In this document: in pieces, positions 8,915 to 16,092 of the stretch | Position numbering within the stretch: the stretch's first letter is position 1 | Layout of the letters: every line of letters begins with the position of its first letter | Origin: JAXDMK01 sp963790325 | GTDB taxonomy: Bacteria > Actinomycetota > Acidimicrobiia > Acidimicrobiales > AC-14 | Direction of reading: 5' to 3' | Assembly: GCA_963790325.1 (NCBI GenBank) | Contig: CAWBNY010000001.1 | Coordinates: 1-64,000, forward strand | DNA length: 64,000 bases | Program-made: the position numbers and the translations under genes | The notes under the pieces: model-generated | Databases searched by the model: none | The model's input: the letters and a program-made list of their open reading frames with translations, nothing else | Told to the model about the DNA's origin: nothing

Positions 8915-8986
8915 GCCCCCAACGGGATTCGAACCCGTGTCGCCGCCTTGAAAGGGCGGTGTCCTGGGCCGCTGGACGATGGGGGC
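8915..8986 (-). tRNA. tRNA-Glu (TTC)
   Basis: A 72-nt cloverleaf on the minus strand has acceptor GCCCCCA/TGGGGGC, anticodon stem CCGCC/GGCGG with loop CTTTCAA, and T-arm GGGTTCGAATCCC. The anticodon TTC reads Glu. CCA is not encoded. It lies 16 bp beyond the stop of the S51-like gene on the same strand and could be read through from it. Confidence 0.95.
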
Positions 8987-9002
8987 CGGCGACGGCGTCA
9001 GC

Positions 9003-10253
9003 TTAGGGGAGGACCCATTGGGTGCCGTCGGGGGTGTCCCGGACCTCGACGCCGGCGTCGACCAGGCGGTCGCGGAGGGCGTCGGCGTCGGCGAAGCGGC
9101 GCTCGTCACGGGCATGACGGCGGGCGTCGAGAAGGGCTTCCACGAACGGACCGACCACGTTCCGGGGGTCGCGGAGTCCCTCGGCGGCGGCCCCGCCCAG
9201 GCGGACGACCATCGACCGCAAAGCCGCCCGGCCCCGGTCGAGGTGGTCGGACTGAAGGGTGTCCCGGGACCATTCGGTGAGGAGGTCGTCGAGCTCGAGG
9301 ACGGCCTTCACCGCCCCCCGGCCGTCGCGCCCGACGAGGGCGCCGTCGAAGGCGGCCTGGCACCGGGCGATGCCGTCGAGCAGGGGATCGGCCGACACCT
9401 CCCGATCAATCGGCGCGATTGCCCCCTCGGCGGTGAAATTGCGCGGTTTGGTCGCCCCGGTCCCCACGCCCAGCTCGGCGATCGGCACCGACTCGCCCGA
9501 TGTCACCGTCCACGTCGACGGACCCCGGCGGACGGTGACCGTCCCCAGGCCGGTGACGGTGGCGGTGTCGGCGTCGAGATCGAGGATCAGCCCCGTGTGC
9601 TCGTCGACGCCGAGGACGAAGGCGTCGTCGGGCAAGAGGCTCTCCAGGTACGACAGCCGGCGCTCGCCCATGTAGCAGAAGCGGGTGTCGTGGTTGCCAC
9701 CCTCGGCGTTGTTGAAGTGGGGAACGACCGCCGCCCGCAGACCGGCCTCCCCCAGCAGGTCGAGACCCTCCAGCCAGTGGGGCGCCTGACCAACCTTGTA
9801 GACCTCGTACACCGGCACCGCGAACGCGCCCAGGGTCACCGCGGCGGCGCTGGCGAACGTCACGCACCCGCCGTCGCGGAGCTTCTCCGCCAGCACCGAC
9901 GGCACCAGGCTGCCCTTCCACTGGGCCAGGGCGTAGGACGGGCTGCCGGGGCCGGAGAACACGTAGCGGGCGTCCCGCAGGCGGCTGAGCATCTGTTCGT
10001 AGGCCACGCCGTCGGCCCCCTCGGCCGACCGGTACGAGGCCACCGCCACGTCCCGCTGCACGCTCTCCCGGAAATAGGCGACCGCCTTGGCCGTGATGTC
10101 GTCGGCGTTCTCCTGGAACCCGAACGGGGTGTCGAGCATGGCCGCCGGCACCGGTGCCGGCCCCAGCCGGTCCATGAGGTCGCGGTGGACCTTGGTCATC
10201 GTGGGGCTGGTCTCGCCCGAGCCCATGATCGTGAGCAGCCGGGGCAGCCTCAT
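9003..10253 (-). CDS. Peptidase S51-like protein with CysRS-type C-terminal domain
   Basis: The 416-residue protein joins two parts. Residues 1 to about 265 resemble the class-I amidotransferase-like fold of peptidase S51/cyanophycinase: YVFSGPGSPSYALAQWKGS, GGCVTFASAAAVTLGA, VVPHFNN and LGVDEHTGLILD. The elbow reads ASAAAV where active relatives have a nucleophilic Ser followed by AG, so activity needs checking. The C-terminal 130 residues end ADALRDRLVDAGVEVRDTPDG-W, the typical end of cysteinyl-tRNA synthetase and mycothiol ligase. No synthetase catalytic core is present. The start overlaps the hydrolase stop as ATGA. Role unknown. Confidence 0.85.
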   Translation of the reverse strand: MRLPRLLTIMGSGETSPTMTKVHRDLMDRLGPAPVPAAMLDTPFGFQENADDITAKAVAYFRESVQRDVAVASYRSAEGADGVAYEQMLSRLRDARYVFSGPGSPSYALAQWKGSLVPSVLAEKLRDGGCVTFASAAAVTLGAFAVPVYEVYKVGQAPHWLEGLDLLGEAGLRAAVVPHFNNAEGGNHDTRFCYMGERRLSYLESLLPDDAFVLGVDEHTGLILDLDADTATVTGLGTVTVRRGPSTWTVTSGESVPIAELGVGTGATKPRNFTAEGAIAPIDREVSADPLLDGIARCQAAFDGALVGRDGRGAVKAVLELDDLLTEWSRDTLQSDHLDRGRAALRSMVVRLGGAAAEGLRDPRNVVGPFVEALLDARRHARDERRFADADALRDRLVDAGVEVRDTPDGTQWVLP

Positions 10254-11077
10254 CGGCGGGCCGCGAGGTGGATCTCGTCCGCCACCTGGCCGGGCTGCTG
10301 CACGTGGACGTCGTGGTCGGCTCCCGGGAACCACCGCACCCGCGCCCCGTAGGCCTCGGCCCGGGCCGCGCCCGCCCGCTTGGCCACCGACCAGGCGTCG
10401 CCGCCGTCGACCAGCAGCAGGTGGAGGGGGACGACGAGGTCGGGGATGACCTTCGACGGCCGGTGCTCCCACAGGGCCCGCAGGATCGCCATGTGGCGGT
10501 CGAAGGTGAGCCACGGACGGACGGTGCCGTCGCCGAGGACCTCCATGTTGGCCAGGGTGGCGTCGACGCCGGCGTCGTCCCACGTCGGGTGGGCCCGGCG
10601 GAGGTGGGCGACCAGGTCGGACGCGGGCAGGCCGGCCAGCGGCGGCGGGGCGAGGGCGGCGGCGCAGCCGTCCCAGTCCGGCCACTGGTCCTGGAGCTCG
10701 ATCGACCCGCCGTCGACGCCGACCGCCGCCGCCACCCGGTCCGGGTACCGGTGGGCCACGTCGAGGGCGAGGTTGCCGCCCGTGGACTGCCCGGCGACGA
10801 CCGGCTGGGTCCAGCCGAGGGTGTCGAGCGCGGCCACCAGGTCGTCGCCCATGGTGGCGAAGTCGTAGCCGCCGTCGGGCTTGTCGCTCAGGCCGTGGCC
10901 CCGGAGGTCGACCGCCGCCACCGGGTGGCCCAGCCGGTGCAGACGGTCGCCCACTCCCTCCCACGTGCGGCAGTTCGACGCCAGGCCGTGGACGAGAAGG
11001 ACCGGCGCGCAGCCGCTTCCGTCCCCGTCCCAGACAAGGGCGTGCAGGTCGAGGAGTCGTCGGGCAGAGGGGGCCAT
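10250..11077 (-). CDS. Alpha/beta-fold hydrolase
   Basis: The 275-residue hydrolase has oxyanion motif LLVHGLASNCRTWE, the arginine-glycine motif DLRGHGLSDKP, nucleophile elbow VVAGQSTGGNLA, acid VDGGDAW and His in GADHDVH, so the triad looks complete. The substrate is unknown. ATG 11077 is supported by TAGTCT (11091-11086) 8 nt upstream without a ribosome binding site. A GTG at 11098 would overlap that box. It shares a 44-bp divergent promoter region with plsY and is translationally coupled to the S51-like gene. Confidence 0.9.
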   Translation of the reverse strand: MAPSARRLLDLHALVWDGDGSGCAPVLLVHGLASNCRTWEGVGDRLHRLGHPVAAVDLRGHGLSDKPDGGYDFATMGDDLVAALDTLGWTQPVVAGQSTGGNLALDVAHRYPDRVAAAVGVDGGSIELQDQWPDWDGCAAALAPPPLAGLPASDLVAHLRRAHPTWDDAGVDATLANMEVLGDGTVRPWLTFDRHMAILRALWEHRPSKVIPDLVVPLHLLLVDGGDAWSVAKRAGAARAEAYGARVRWFPGADHDVHVQQPGQVADEIHLAARR

Positions 11078-11085
11078 CCGCTTCG

Positions 11086-11113
11086 AGACTAGGAGCACAC
11101 GCCCCCGTAGGCT
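11086..11113. promoter_or_regulatory. Back-to-back leaderless promoters for hydrolase and plsY
   Basis: TAGTCT on the minus strand (11091-11086) stands 8 nt before the hydrolase ATG. TAGGCT on the plus strand (11108-11113) stands 8 nt before the plsY TTG. Neither gene has a Shine-Dalgarno. The two -10 boxes are only 16 bp apart, so the -35 regions must overlap and the two promoters may compete. Confidence 0.55.
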
Positions 11114-11121
11114 GGCCGTCC

Positions 11122-11718
11122 TTGGGATACGTGCTCGCGGCCACCGCCGGCTACCTGGTCGGCACCATCCCCTCGGCCGACGTGGCCGCCCGGCTGGCCT
11201 CCGGTGGCACCGTCGACCTGCGCAGCCGGGGTAGCGGCAACCCGGGGGCGGTCAACGCCATGGAGGTCCTGGGCAAGGGATGGGGATCGGCCGTCCTCGC
11301 CGCCGACGCCCTCAAGGGGGTGGCCGCGTGCGTCGCCGGCCGCCGCCTGGCGGGAGGCACCGGAGCCCACGTGGCCGGCACCGCGGCCGTCATCGGCCAC
11401 TGCTTCCCGGCGTGGACGCGGTTCCGGGGGGGCAAGGGGGTGGCGGTGAGCCTGGGCCAGTGCCTGGCCACGTTCCCCGCCTACCTGCCGGTGGACCTGG
11501 CGGTGGCGTGGGCGGTCGGCAAGTGGTCGGGCCGGGCCCTGCCCGGCACCGCTGCCGCGTCGGCCACATGGGTGGCGGCGGGGGCGTGGTGGGCGTCCCA
11601 CCGGTGGCCCAACCTGTGGGGACCGCCGCCGACGGCGGCCCTTCCCCTCGCCTCGGCCGCCAGCAGCGCGGTGATCCTCTACCGGTTCGCCACCGCCCGG
11701 CGAGCGGAGCCTCGGTGA
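11122..11718 (+). CDS. plsY: Glycerol-3-phosphate acyltransferase PlsY-like
   Basis: The 198-residue membrane protein has PlsY motifs in order: SRGSGNPGAVNAMEVLGKGW (motif 1, GSGNxGxxN), ALKGVAAC (motif 2) and FRGGKGVAVSLGQ (motif 3). PlsY moves acyl groups from acyl phosphate to glycerol-3-phosphate at the inner membrane, the first step of phospholipid synthesis. The start is TTG 11122 after a leaderless-type box. DegV follows 10 nt after the stop. DegV proteins bind fatty acids, so the pair makes functional sense as a lipid operon. Confidence 0.88.
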   Translation: MGYVLAATAGYLVGTIPSADVAARLASGGTVDLRSRGSGNPGAVNAMEVLGKGWGSAVLAADALKGVAACVAGRRLAGGTGAHVAGTAAVIGHCFPAWTRFRGGKGVAVSLGQCLATFPAYLPVDLAVAWAVGKWSGRALPGTAAASATWVAAGAWWASHRWPNLWGPPPTAALPLASAASSAVILYRFATARRAEPR

Positions 11719-11728
11719 CCCGACCCCG

Positions 11729-12571
11729 ATGATCGCGGTCGTCACCGACTCCAACTCCCAGATCCCGCCCGACCTGGCCGCCCGCCTCGGGATCGAGGTC
11801 GTCCCCCTCACCGTGACGGTGGACGGGACGGCCTACCAGGAGGGCGTCGACCTCGACGCCGACGACTTCTACGCCCGATTCGAGGCCGGCGCCACCCCGC
11901 AGGTGGCGACGTCGCAGCCCAGCCCGGGGGCCTTCGCCGCCGCCTACGACCGCCTGGCCGCGGCGGGGGCGGAGGCCATCGTGTCGGTCCACATCGGCTC
12001 CGCCATCTCGGGGACGGTGAACTCCGCCCGCCTGGCCGCGGCCGGCTCGCCCGTCCCCGTCCGCGTCGTCGACACGGGGACGGCCTCGTTCGCGGTCGCC
12101 TTCTGCGCCTGGGAGGCGGCCGAGGTGGCGGCCGCGCCGGGGGCGACCGTCGACGCGGTGGTGGCCGCGGCCGAGCGGGTGAGCGGCGTGGTGGGCAACG
12201 TCTTCGTGGTCCGGGCGCTCGACCTGGCCCGGGCCGGCGGCCGGCTGGCGGCGGGGGCGGACGCCGACGCCGACGCCGACGACCCGGCGACGATCCCCGT
12301 CCTCACCCTCGCCGCGGGTGCCATGCGCCCCGTGGGCCACGCGTCCGACCTCGACCAGGCGGCCCGGATCATGGCCGACCACGTCCGGTCGGCGGGCCCG
12401 TCCCTCCGGGTGGGGGTGGGCGTGGCCGACGCCGGCACGCTCCCGATGGTGGAGGCGGTGGAGGCCCTCCTCCGTCACGCCCCCGAGGTCCGGGAGCTCA
12501 TCCGCTACCGGATCGGCCCGTCGGTGGGTGCCCACACCGGTCCCGGCACGGTGGGGACGATGTTCTACTAG
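11729..12571 (+). CDS. DegV-family fatty-acid-binding protein
   Basis: The 280-residue protein has DegV signatures: VVTDSNSQIPPDLA at the N-terminus, ATSQPSPGAFAAAY near residue 56, SVHIGSAISGTVNSARLAA near 88 and a C-terminal GPSVGAHTGPGTVG. DegV proteins hold a fatty acid between two domains and, in Firmicutes, feed fatty-acid kinase. A DAK-type kinase partner is not in this window. It is the second gene after plsY and overlaps the convergent Fur-family gene by 4 bp at its 3' end. Confidence 0.92.
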   Translation: MIAVVTDSNSQIPPDLAARLGIEVVPLTVTVDGTAYQEGVDLDADDFYARFEAGATPQVATSQPSPGAFAAAYDRLAAAGAEAIVSVHIGSAISGTVNSARLAAAGSPVPVRVVDTGTASFAVAFCAWEAAEVAAAPGATVDAVVAAAERVSGVVGNVFVVRALDLARAGGRLAAGADADADADDPATIPVLTLAAGAMRPVGHASDLDQAARIMADHVRSAGPSLRVGVGVADAGTLPMVEAVEALLRHAPEVRELIRYRIGPSVGAHTGPGTVGTMFY

Positions 12572-13017
12572 GTGCAGGCGGCGCAGAGACCGAAGAAGTC
12601 GAGACGGTGGGTGCGGGCTTCGAAGCCGGCCCGGCGGCGGATGTCGACCGCGGTGGTGTCGAGGGTGAGCTCCAGATCGGGGAGCTCGAGGTCGGCCACG
12701 ATGCCGCAGCCGGTGCACACCAGGTGGTGGTGGTGCTCGGCCAGACCCTCGTCGAGCTCGAAGCGGGCGAAGCCCTCGGCGAACTCGAGGCGGATGAGGA
12801 CGCCGGCCGCGACCAGGTCGGCCAGGATGCGGTAGAGCGACGAGAGGGGCACGTCGGCGCCGATCACCTCGTGGACCTCGGACACCGACAGCGGGGCGGT
12901 GCCCCCGGCGAAGGCGGAGACCACCTGGCGCCGGCCTCCCGTCCAGCGTTGACCGGCCCGCGCCAGCCGGCGGCTGACCTCCTCGTGCAGACCCGGGTCG
13001 AGCTTCGTCACCGGCAC
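12568..13017 (-). CDS. Fur-family metal-responsive regulator (Zur-like)
   Basis: The 149-residue protein has an N-terminal winged helix (RRQVVSAFAGG...LSSLYRILADL), then HHHHLVCTGCG (His95-98, Cys101, Cys104) and a second Cys pair, Cys145/Cys148, at the end. HRLDFFGLCAAC is closest to Zur or generic Fur members. It probably represses metal-uptake genes. No clear target operator was found here. GTG 13017 lies 7 nt after TACCAT (13030-13025) with no ribosome binding site, which fits leaderless expression. Confidence 0.9.
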   Translation of the reverse strand: MPVTKLDPGLHEEVSRRLARAGQRWTGGRRQVVSAFAGGTAPLSVSEVHEVIGADVPLSSLYRILADLVAAGVLIRLEFAEGFARFELDEGLAEHHHHLVCTGCGIVADLELPDLELTLDTTAVDIRRRAGFEARTHRLDFFGLCAACT

Positions 13018-13075
13018 AAGGGCGATGGTACGCGCCCCGGGGGACGAGGGCAGCCCACGGTGGGCCGGTTGTGGG

Positions 13076-13174
13076 TCACCTCGGTTCGCCGAGGGTCGGC
13101 TCGTGGGCGAGGCCGATGTCGGTGATCGACGGCCCGTCGTGGTCGGGCCCGCCGGCGAAGACGAAGGCGACGTC
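13076..13174 (-). pseudogene. Possible C-terminal gene remnant (32 codons)
   Basis: On the minus strand a 32-codon stretch runs from just after a TAG to a TGA at 13076. It begins DVAFVFAGGPDHDGPS and ends HEPTLGEPR. It looks like the tail of a real protein but has no start codon, and the preceding in-frame TAG cuts it off. It may be a decayed gene end, or chance in high-GC sequence. The family is not recognised. Confidence 0.25.
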
Positions 13175-13188
13175 CTACCCGTCCCCGC

Positions 13189-13650
13189 CTACGTGGAAAG
13201 GGCCTCGACGATCGTGCCCTGGAGCCAGGTGAGGTAGTCGTAGACGGCGAAGGCGGTGGCCCGAGGGTCGCCGGTCGCGACCGGGCGCTCGAAGCCCTCC
13301 TCGGAGACTTCGAGCCGGGTGCCCATCACCAGCCGCACCTCGTTGATCGCCCGCATCCAGGCGTGAAGCTGCTCCTCGTCCAGCCTCTCGGCGTCGGCGC
13401 TCTTCTCCAGGGCGACGAGGGCGGCCTCGTGCGACGACCGCAGCTCGTCCCGGACGAGCAGCCGGTACTCGGTCTCCCGGTCCTCGTCCTGCGGGTAGGC
13501 GACCGGAAACAGCCGATGGAGGACGGGGTCGTCGCTGCCGAGCAACTCCCGCATCTGGGGGGCGAGCGAGCGCAGGAGGGCCCGCTCGGGCTCCGGGAGG
13601 CGGATGTCGAAGTGGCCCTTCCGGCTGCGCCGGATGGCCCTACTCGTCAT
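13189..13650 (-). CDS. DUF2017-family protein
   Basis: The 153-residue helical protein fits DUF2017: LPEPERALLRSLAPQMRELL near 18-37, then HRLFPVAYPQDEDRETEYR and a C-terminal FAVYDYLTWLQGTIVEAL. It overlaps the upstream clpS by 11 bp and is probably co-translated. The clpS-DUF2017 order is typical of actinobacteria and suggests a link with ClpAP/ClpCP adaptor function, but the biochemical role is unknown. Confidence 0.88.
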   Translation of the reverse strand: MTSRAIRRSRKGHFDIRLPEPERALLRSLAPQMRELLGSDDPVLHRLFPVAYPQDEDRETEYRLLVRDELRSSHEAALVALEKSADAERLDEEQLHAWMRAINEVRLVMGTRLEVSEEGFERPVATGDPRATAFAVYDYLTWLQGTIVEALST

Positions 13651-13942
13651 GCTGCATGGTCGCCCACAGACCGTGCTCGTGGAGGCGGAAGACGTCGAGC
13701 TCCGCCTTCTCCCGGGGCCCGTTCGACACCACCGCCTTGCCCTTGTGATGGACGTCGAGCATGAGCTTGGTGGCCTTGTCCTTGCTGTAGCCGAAGAGCT
13801 TCTGGAGCACGAACGTCACGTACGACATGAGGTTGATGGGGTCGTTCCACACGATCACGACCCACGGCCGGTCGGGGATGACGACCTCGCCGATCTCGGG
13901 CTCCTTGACCTCCACCGGAGCGACGGAGAGCGACGGAACCAT
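13640..13942 (-). CDS. clpS: ATP-dependent Clp protease adaptor ClpS
   Basis: The 100-residue adaptor has the family core: WVVIVWNDPINLMSYVTFVL (the NDP/N motif that binds N-terminal degron residues), then GYSKDKATKLMLDVHHKGKA and EKAELDVFRLHEHGL. It delivers N-end-rule substrates to the Clp unfoldase. ATG 13942 is preceded by TACCCT at 13955-13950, 7 nt away, with no ribosome binding site. It lies just downstream of heme A synthase on the opposite side of a 13-bp gap, on the same strand. Confidence 0.95.
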   Translation of the reverse strand: MVPSLSVAPVEVKEPEIGEVVIPDRPWVVIVWNDPINLMSYVTFVLQKLFGYSKDKATKLMLDVHHKGKAVVSNGPREKAELDVFRLHEHGLWATMQHDE

Positions 13943-13955
13943 GCCCGCCAGGGTA

Positions 13956-14873
13956 CTAAGCCACCTCGACCAGCGATTCAGCCGGAGCCACCCGGGTGAA
14001 GGCGAGGCGGAAGCGGAGGGTTGCCACCCAGACCGCCGTCGCCCCGGCCACGTGGAAGCCCACGAGAAGGGCGGGAACGCCGTTGAAATACTGCACGTAG
14101 CCGAGGACCGCCTGCGCCACCGACACGACCAGGACCATCTCGCCCCGCCGGAGGAGCGCCGCAGGTGCTCCCCTCTCCGCCCGCACCCGCCAGAGGGTGA
14201 GGAGGGTCAGGGCGAGGAAGAGGAAGACGCTCGCCCCGTGGAAGCGGGCGACGTCGGCGACCGCGAAGCGGAGCCGCTCCGCGTTCTCGTCGCCGCCGTG
14301 GGGGCCGGACGACGTGACGATCGTCCCGACGAAGAGGACGAGGCCGGCGGCGACCACCATGAGCGAGCCGAGGCGGCGGACGTCGGGATCGGCCACCGGC
14401 GCGGATGGGAGCTCGCCCGCGTCGTCGGGGCGGCCGGCCCGGTCGTGGAGGACTACGGCGTCGGCCAGGATCACCATCGACAGCAGGAAGTGGGCCATCA
14501 CGAAACCGGGCTTCAGCTCGAACAGCACGGTGAGGCCGCCGAGGACGATCTGGCCCACGACCCCCGCCACCAGGCCCAGCGACAGCCAGGTGAGGTCGGG
14601 GCGGCGGGGCTGGCGGCGCAGCGACCCGAGCACGGCCAGGATGACCGCCACCGACACCAGGCCGGTGACCGTCCGGTTCACGAACTCGACCATGGCGTGA
14701 TACTCGAGGGGAGCCACCACCCGGTCGTTGTCGCAGGTGGGCCAGTCGGGACAGCCCAGTCCGGAGCCGGTGAGGCGCACGGCGGCACCGGTGACGATGA
14801 TGAAGGTCAGCGCCACCAGGGCCACGACGGTCACCCGCCGGTAGGCGGCCGGGGTGAGGGTGGGCAGGCGCAT
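13956..14873 (-). CDS. ctaA: Heme A synthase (COX15/CtaA)
   Basis: The 305-residue protein has eight membrane spans and the CtaA pattern: VTGAAVRLTGSGLGCPDWPTC near residue 27, EFVNRTVTGLVS (first conserved His replaced in context by E-x-x-N), GGLTVLFELKPG with MAHFLLSM, RFHGASVFLF, and a closing GFHVAGATAVW. It oxidises heme O to heme A for cytochrome aa3 oxidase. The start ATG 14873 has TACCAT 10 nt upstream. Longer open frames upstream lack coding character. Confidence 0.92.
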   Translation of the reverse strand: MRLPTLTPAAYRRVTVVALVALTFIIVTGAAVRLTGSGLGCPDWPTCDNDRVVAPLEYHAMVEFVNRTVTGLVSVAVILAVLGSLRRQPRRPDLTWLSLGLVAGVVGQIVLGGLTVLFELKPGFVMAHFLLSMVILADAVVLHDRAGRPDDAGELPSAPVADPDVRRLGSLMVVAAGLVLFVGTIVTSSGPHGGDENAERLRFAVADVARFHGASVFLFLALTLLTLWRVRAERGAPAALLRRGEMVLVVSVAQAVLGYVQYFNGVPALLVGFHVAGATAVWVATLRFRLAFTRVAPAESLVEVA

Positions 14874-14930
14874 CGCCCGGCCGATGGTAGGAGAGGTTTG
14901 CCCCTCTTCTCGATGCGGTAGGCGCCGGAT

Positions 14931-15086
14931 ATGACCGTGGATCCCACCATCGACCTGGCCGAGGCCGACGCCGTCAAGCAGGACGATGTCCTCGAGCGCG
15001 AAGGCCTGGAGGAGCAGCTCATGCAGGAGGGCCGCTCCGAGGTCGGCGAGCACATCCCCGACGCGAACCAGGAGAGGAAGGCGTGA
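14931..15086 (+). CDS. Small acidic protein, 51 aa
   Basis: A short ORF, MTVDPTIDLAEADAVKQDD..., is rich in Glu, Asp and Gln and ends IPDANQERKA. It is compatible with a single amphipathic helix. The codon pattern is strongly GC3-biased like its neighbours, and its TGA overlaps the ATG of the next gene (TGATG), which suggests coupling. No homologue is recognised by eye. The start has only a weak GTAGG upstream. Confidence 0.55.
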   Translation: MTVDPTIDLAEADAVKQDDVLEREGLEEQLMQEGRSEVGEHIPDANQERKA

Positions 15087-16057
15087 TGAGGCGCAATCGA
15101 GGGCTCTGGGAGAGCGGGCAGGACCGGCGGGCGCTGGCGGCCGACGCCGGCTTCGGGTCGGTGTCGATCGGATCGGTCCTGGCCGGCGTGCTGGTGGCCT
15201 ACGGGGCCTTCGCCGTCCTGGTCGGGATCGCCGCCGCCATCCTCGACGCGGTCAACTACGAGACCGACATCGTGTCCACCGACTACGAGCAGCTCGGGAT
15301 CGTCGGGGGCCTGGTGGTGGCCGGCATCCTGCTGGCGTCGTACCTGTTCGGGGGCTACGTGGCCGGCCGGATGGCCCGCCGGGCGGGCCTCCTCAACGGC
15401 CTGCTGGTGGCCGTGCTGGGGCTGGCGCTGGCGGGCGGGGTGGCGGCCCTGGTGCGGGCGTCGGACGCGGAGACGATCAACACCAGCCTGCGCTCGCTGG
15501 GCGTGCCGACCACGACCGAGGAGTACGGCCAGGCGTTCACCGTCGCCGGCATCGCCTCCCTGGCCGCCATCCTGTTCGGATCGCTCCTCGGCGGCAGCCT
15601 GGGCGAGCGGTGGCACGGCAAGCTCCTGGCCCGGGCGGCCAACCCCGCCGTCGGCACCGAGGCCGAGGCCCGCCGGCGGGCGGCGGCCGACATGGCCAAG
15701 GCGGAGGAGGAGCGGACGTTGGCGTTCGACCGAGCCCGGACGTCGAACCCGGCCCGGGCCCGCCGGGTCGACCGGGAGGCTCTGTCCGCTGCGGACAAGC
15801 GCGTGCTCGAGGACGACCGGGACGGGGACGGGGATCGGGACCGCACCGCCGTCATGAGCCATAACGCCCACGGCCACAACGCCGCCGCACGCGGCAGCCG
15901 GGTCCTCACCGGCCGCGGTGCGGCGCCGGCCGAGGCCAACGCAACCGATCCCGTCATCGAGGACGCCCGCCGCCAGGAGCCCTGGTCGTCCGGCGACGAC
16001 GTGGTCGAGGCGCCCGGCGACCATCGTCGCGTCCGCCGCCCCCGCCACCAGCGCTGA
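15086..16057 (+). CDS. Four-TM membrane protein with charged C-terminal tail (TIGR04086/YrzE-like)
   Basis: The 323-residue protein has membrane spans near residues 28-52, 73-92, 103-122 and 148-168. The FGGYVAGRMARRAGLLNGLL segment resembles the TIGR04086/YrzE family of small membrane proteins. The last 150 residues are hydrophilic and rich in Arg, Asp and Ala, probably cytoplasmic and partly disordered. ATG 15086 is preceded by AGGAG and overlaps the stop of the 51-aa gene. Function unknown. Convergent with the ABC exporter. Confidence 0.8.
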   Translation: MRRNRGLWESGQDRRALAADAGFGSVSIGSVLAGVLVAYGAFAVLVGIAAAILDAVNYETDIVSTDYEQLGIVGGLVVAGILLASYLFGGYVAGRMARRAGLLNGLLVAVLGLALAGGVAALVRASDAETINTSLRSLGVPTTTEEYGQAFTVAGIASLAAILFGSLLGGSLGERWHGKLLARAANPAVGTEAEARRRAAADMAKAEEERTLAFDRARTSNPARARRVDREALSAADKRVLEDDRDGDGDRDRTAVMSHNAHGHNAAARGSRVLTGRGAAPAEANATDPVIEDARRQEPWSSGDDVVEAPGDHRRVRRPRHQR

Positions 16058-16063
16058 CCCCGG

Positions 16064-16078
16064 GGCCTGAACCAGGCC
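16064..16078. terminator. Small hairpin between convergent genes
   Basis: GGCCTG-aac-CAGGCC lies in the 35-bp gap between the membrane protein stop and the end of the ABC exporter gene. The stem is only 6 bp and there is no U-tract, so it is a modest terminator candidate for either strand. Confidence 0.4.
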
Positions 16079-16092
16079 GAGGGGCGGCGGCG

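Noticed and set aside
12252..12284. GCCGAC repeats in the DegV gene
   Set aside because: A short Ala-Asp run from codon bias in an acidic loop. No sign of function or variation.
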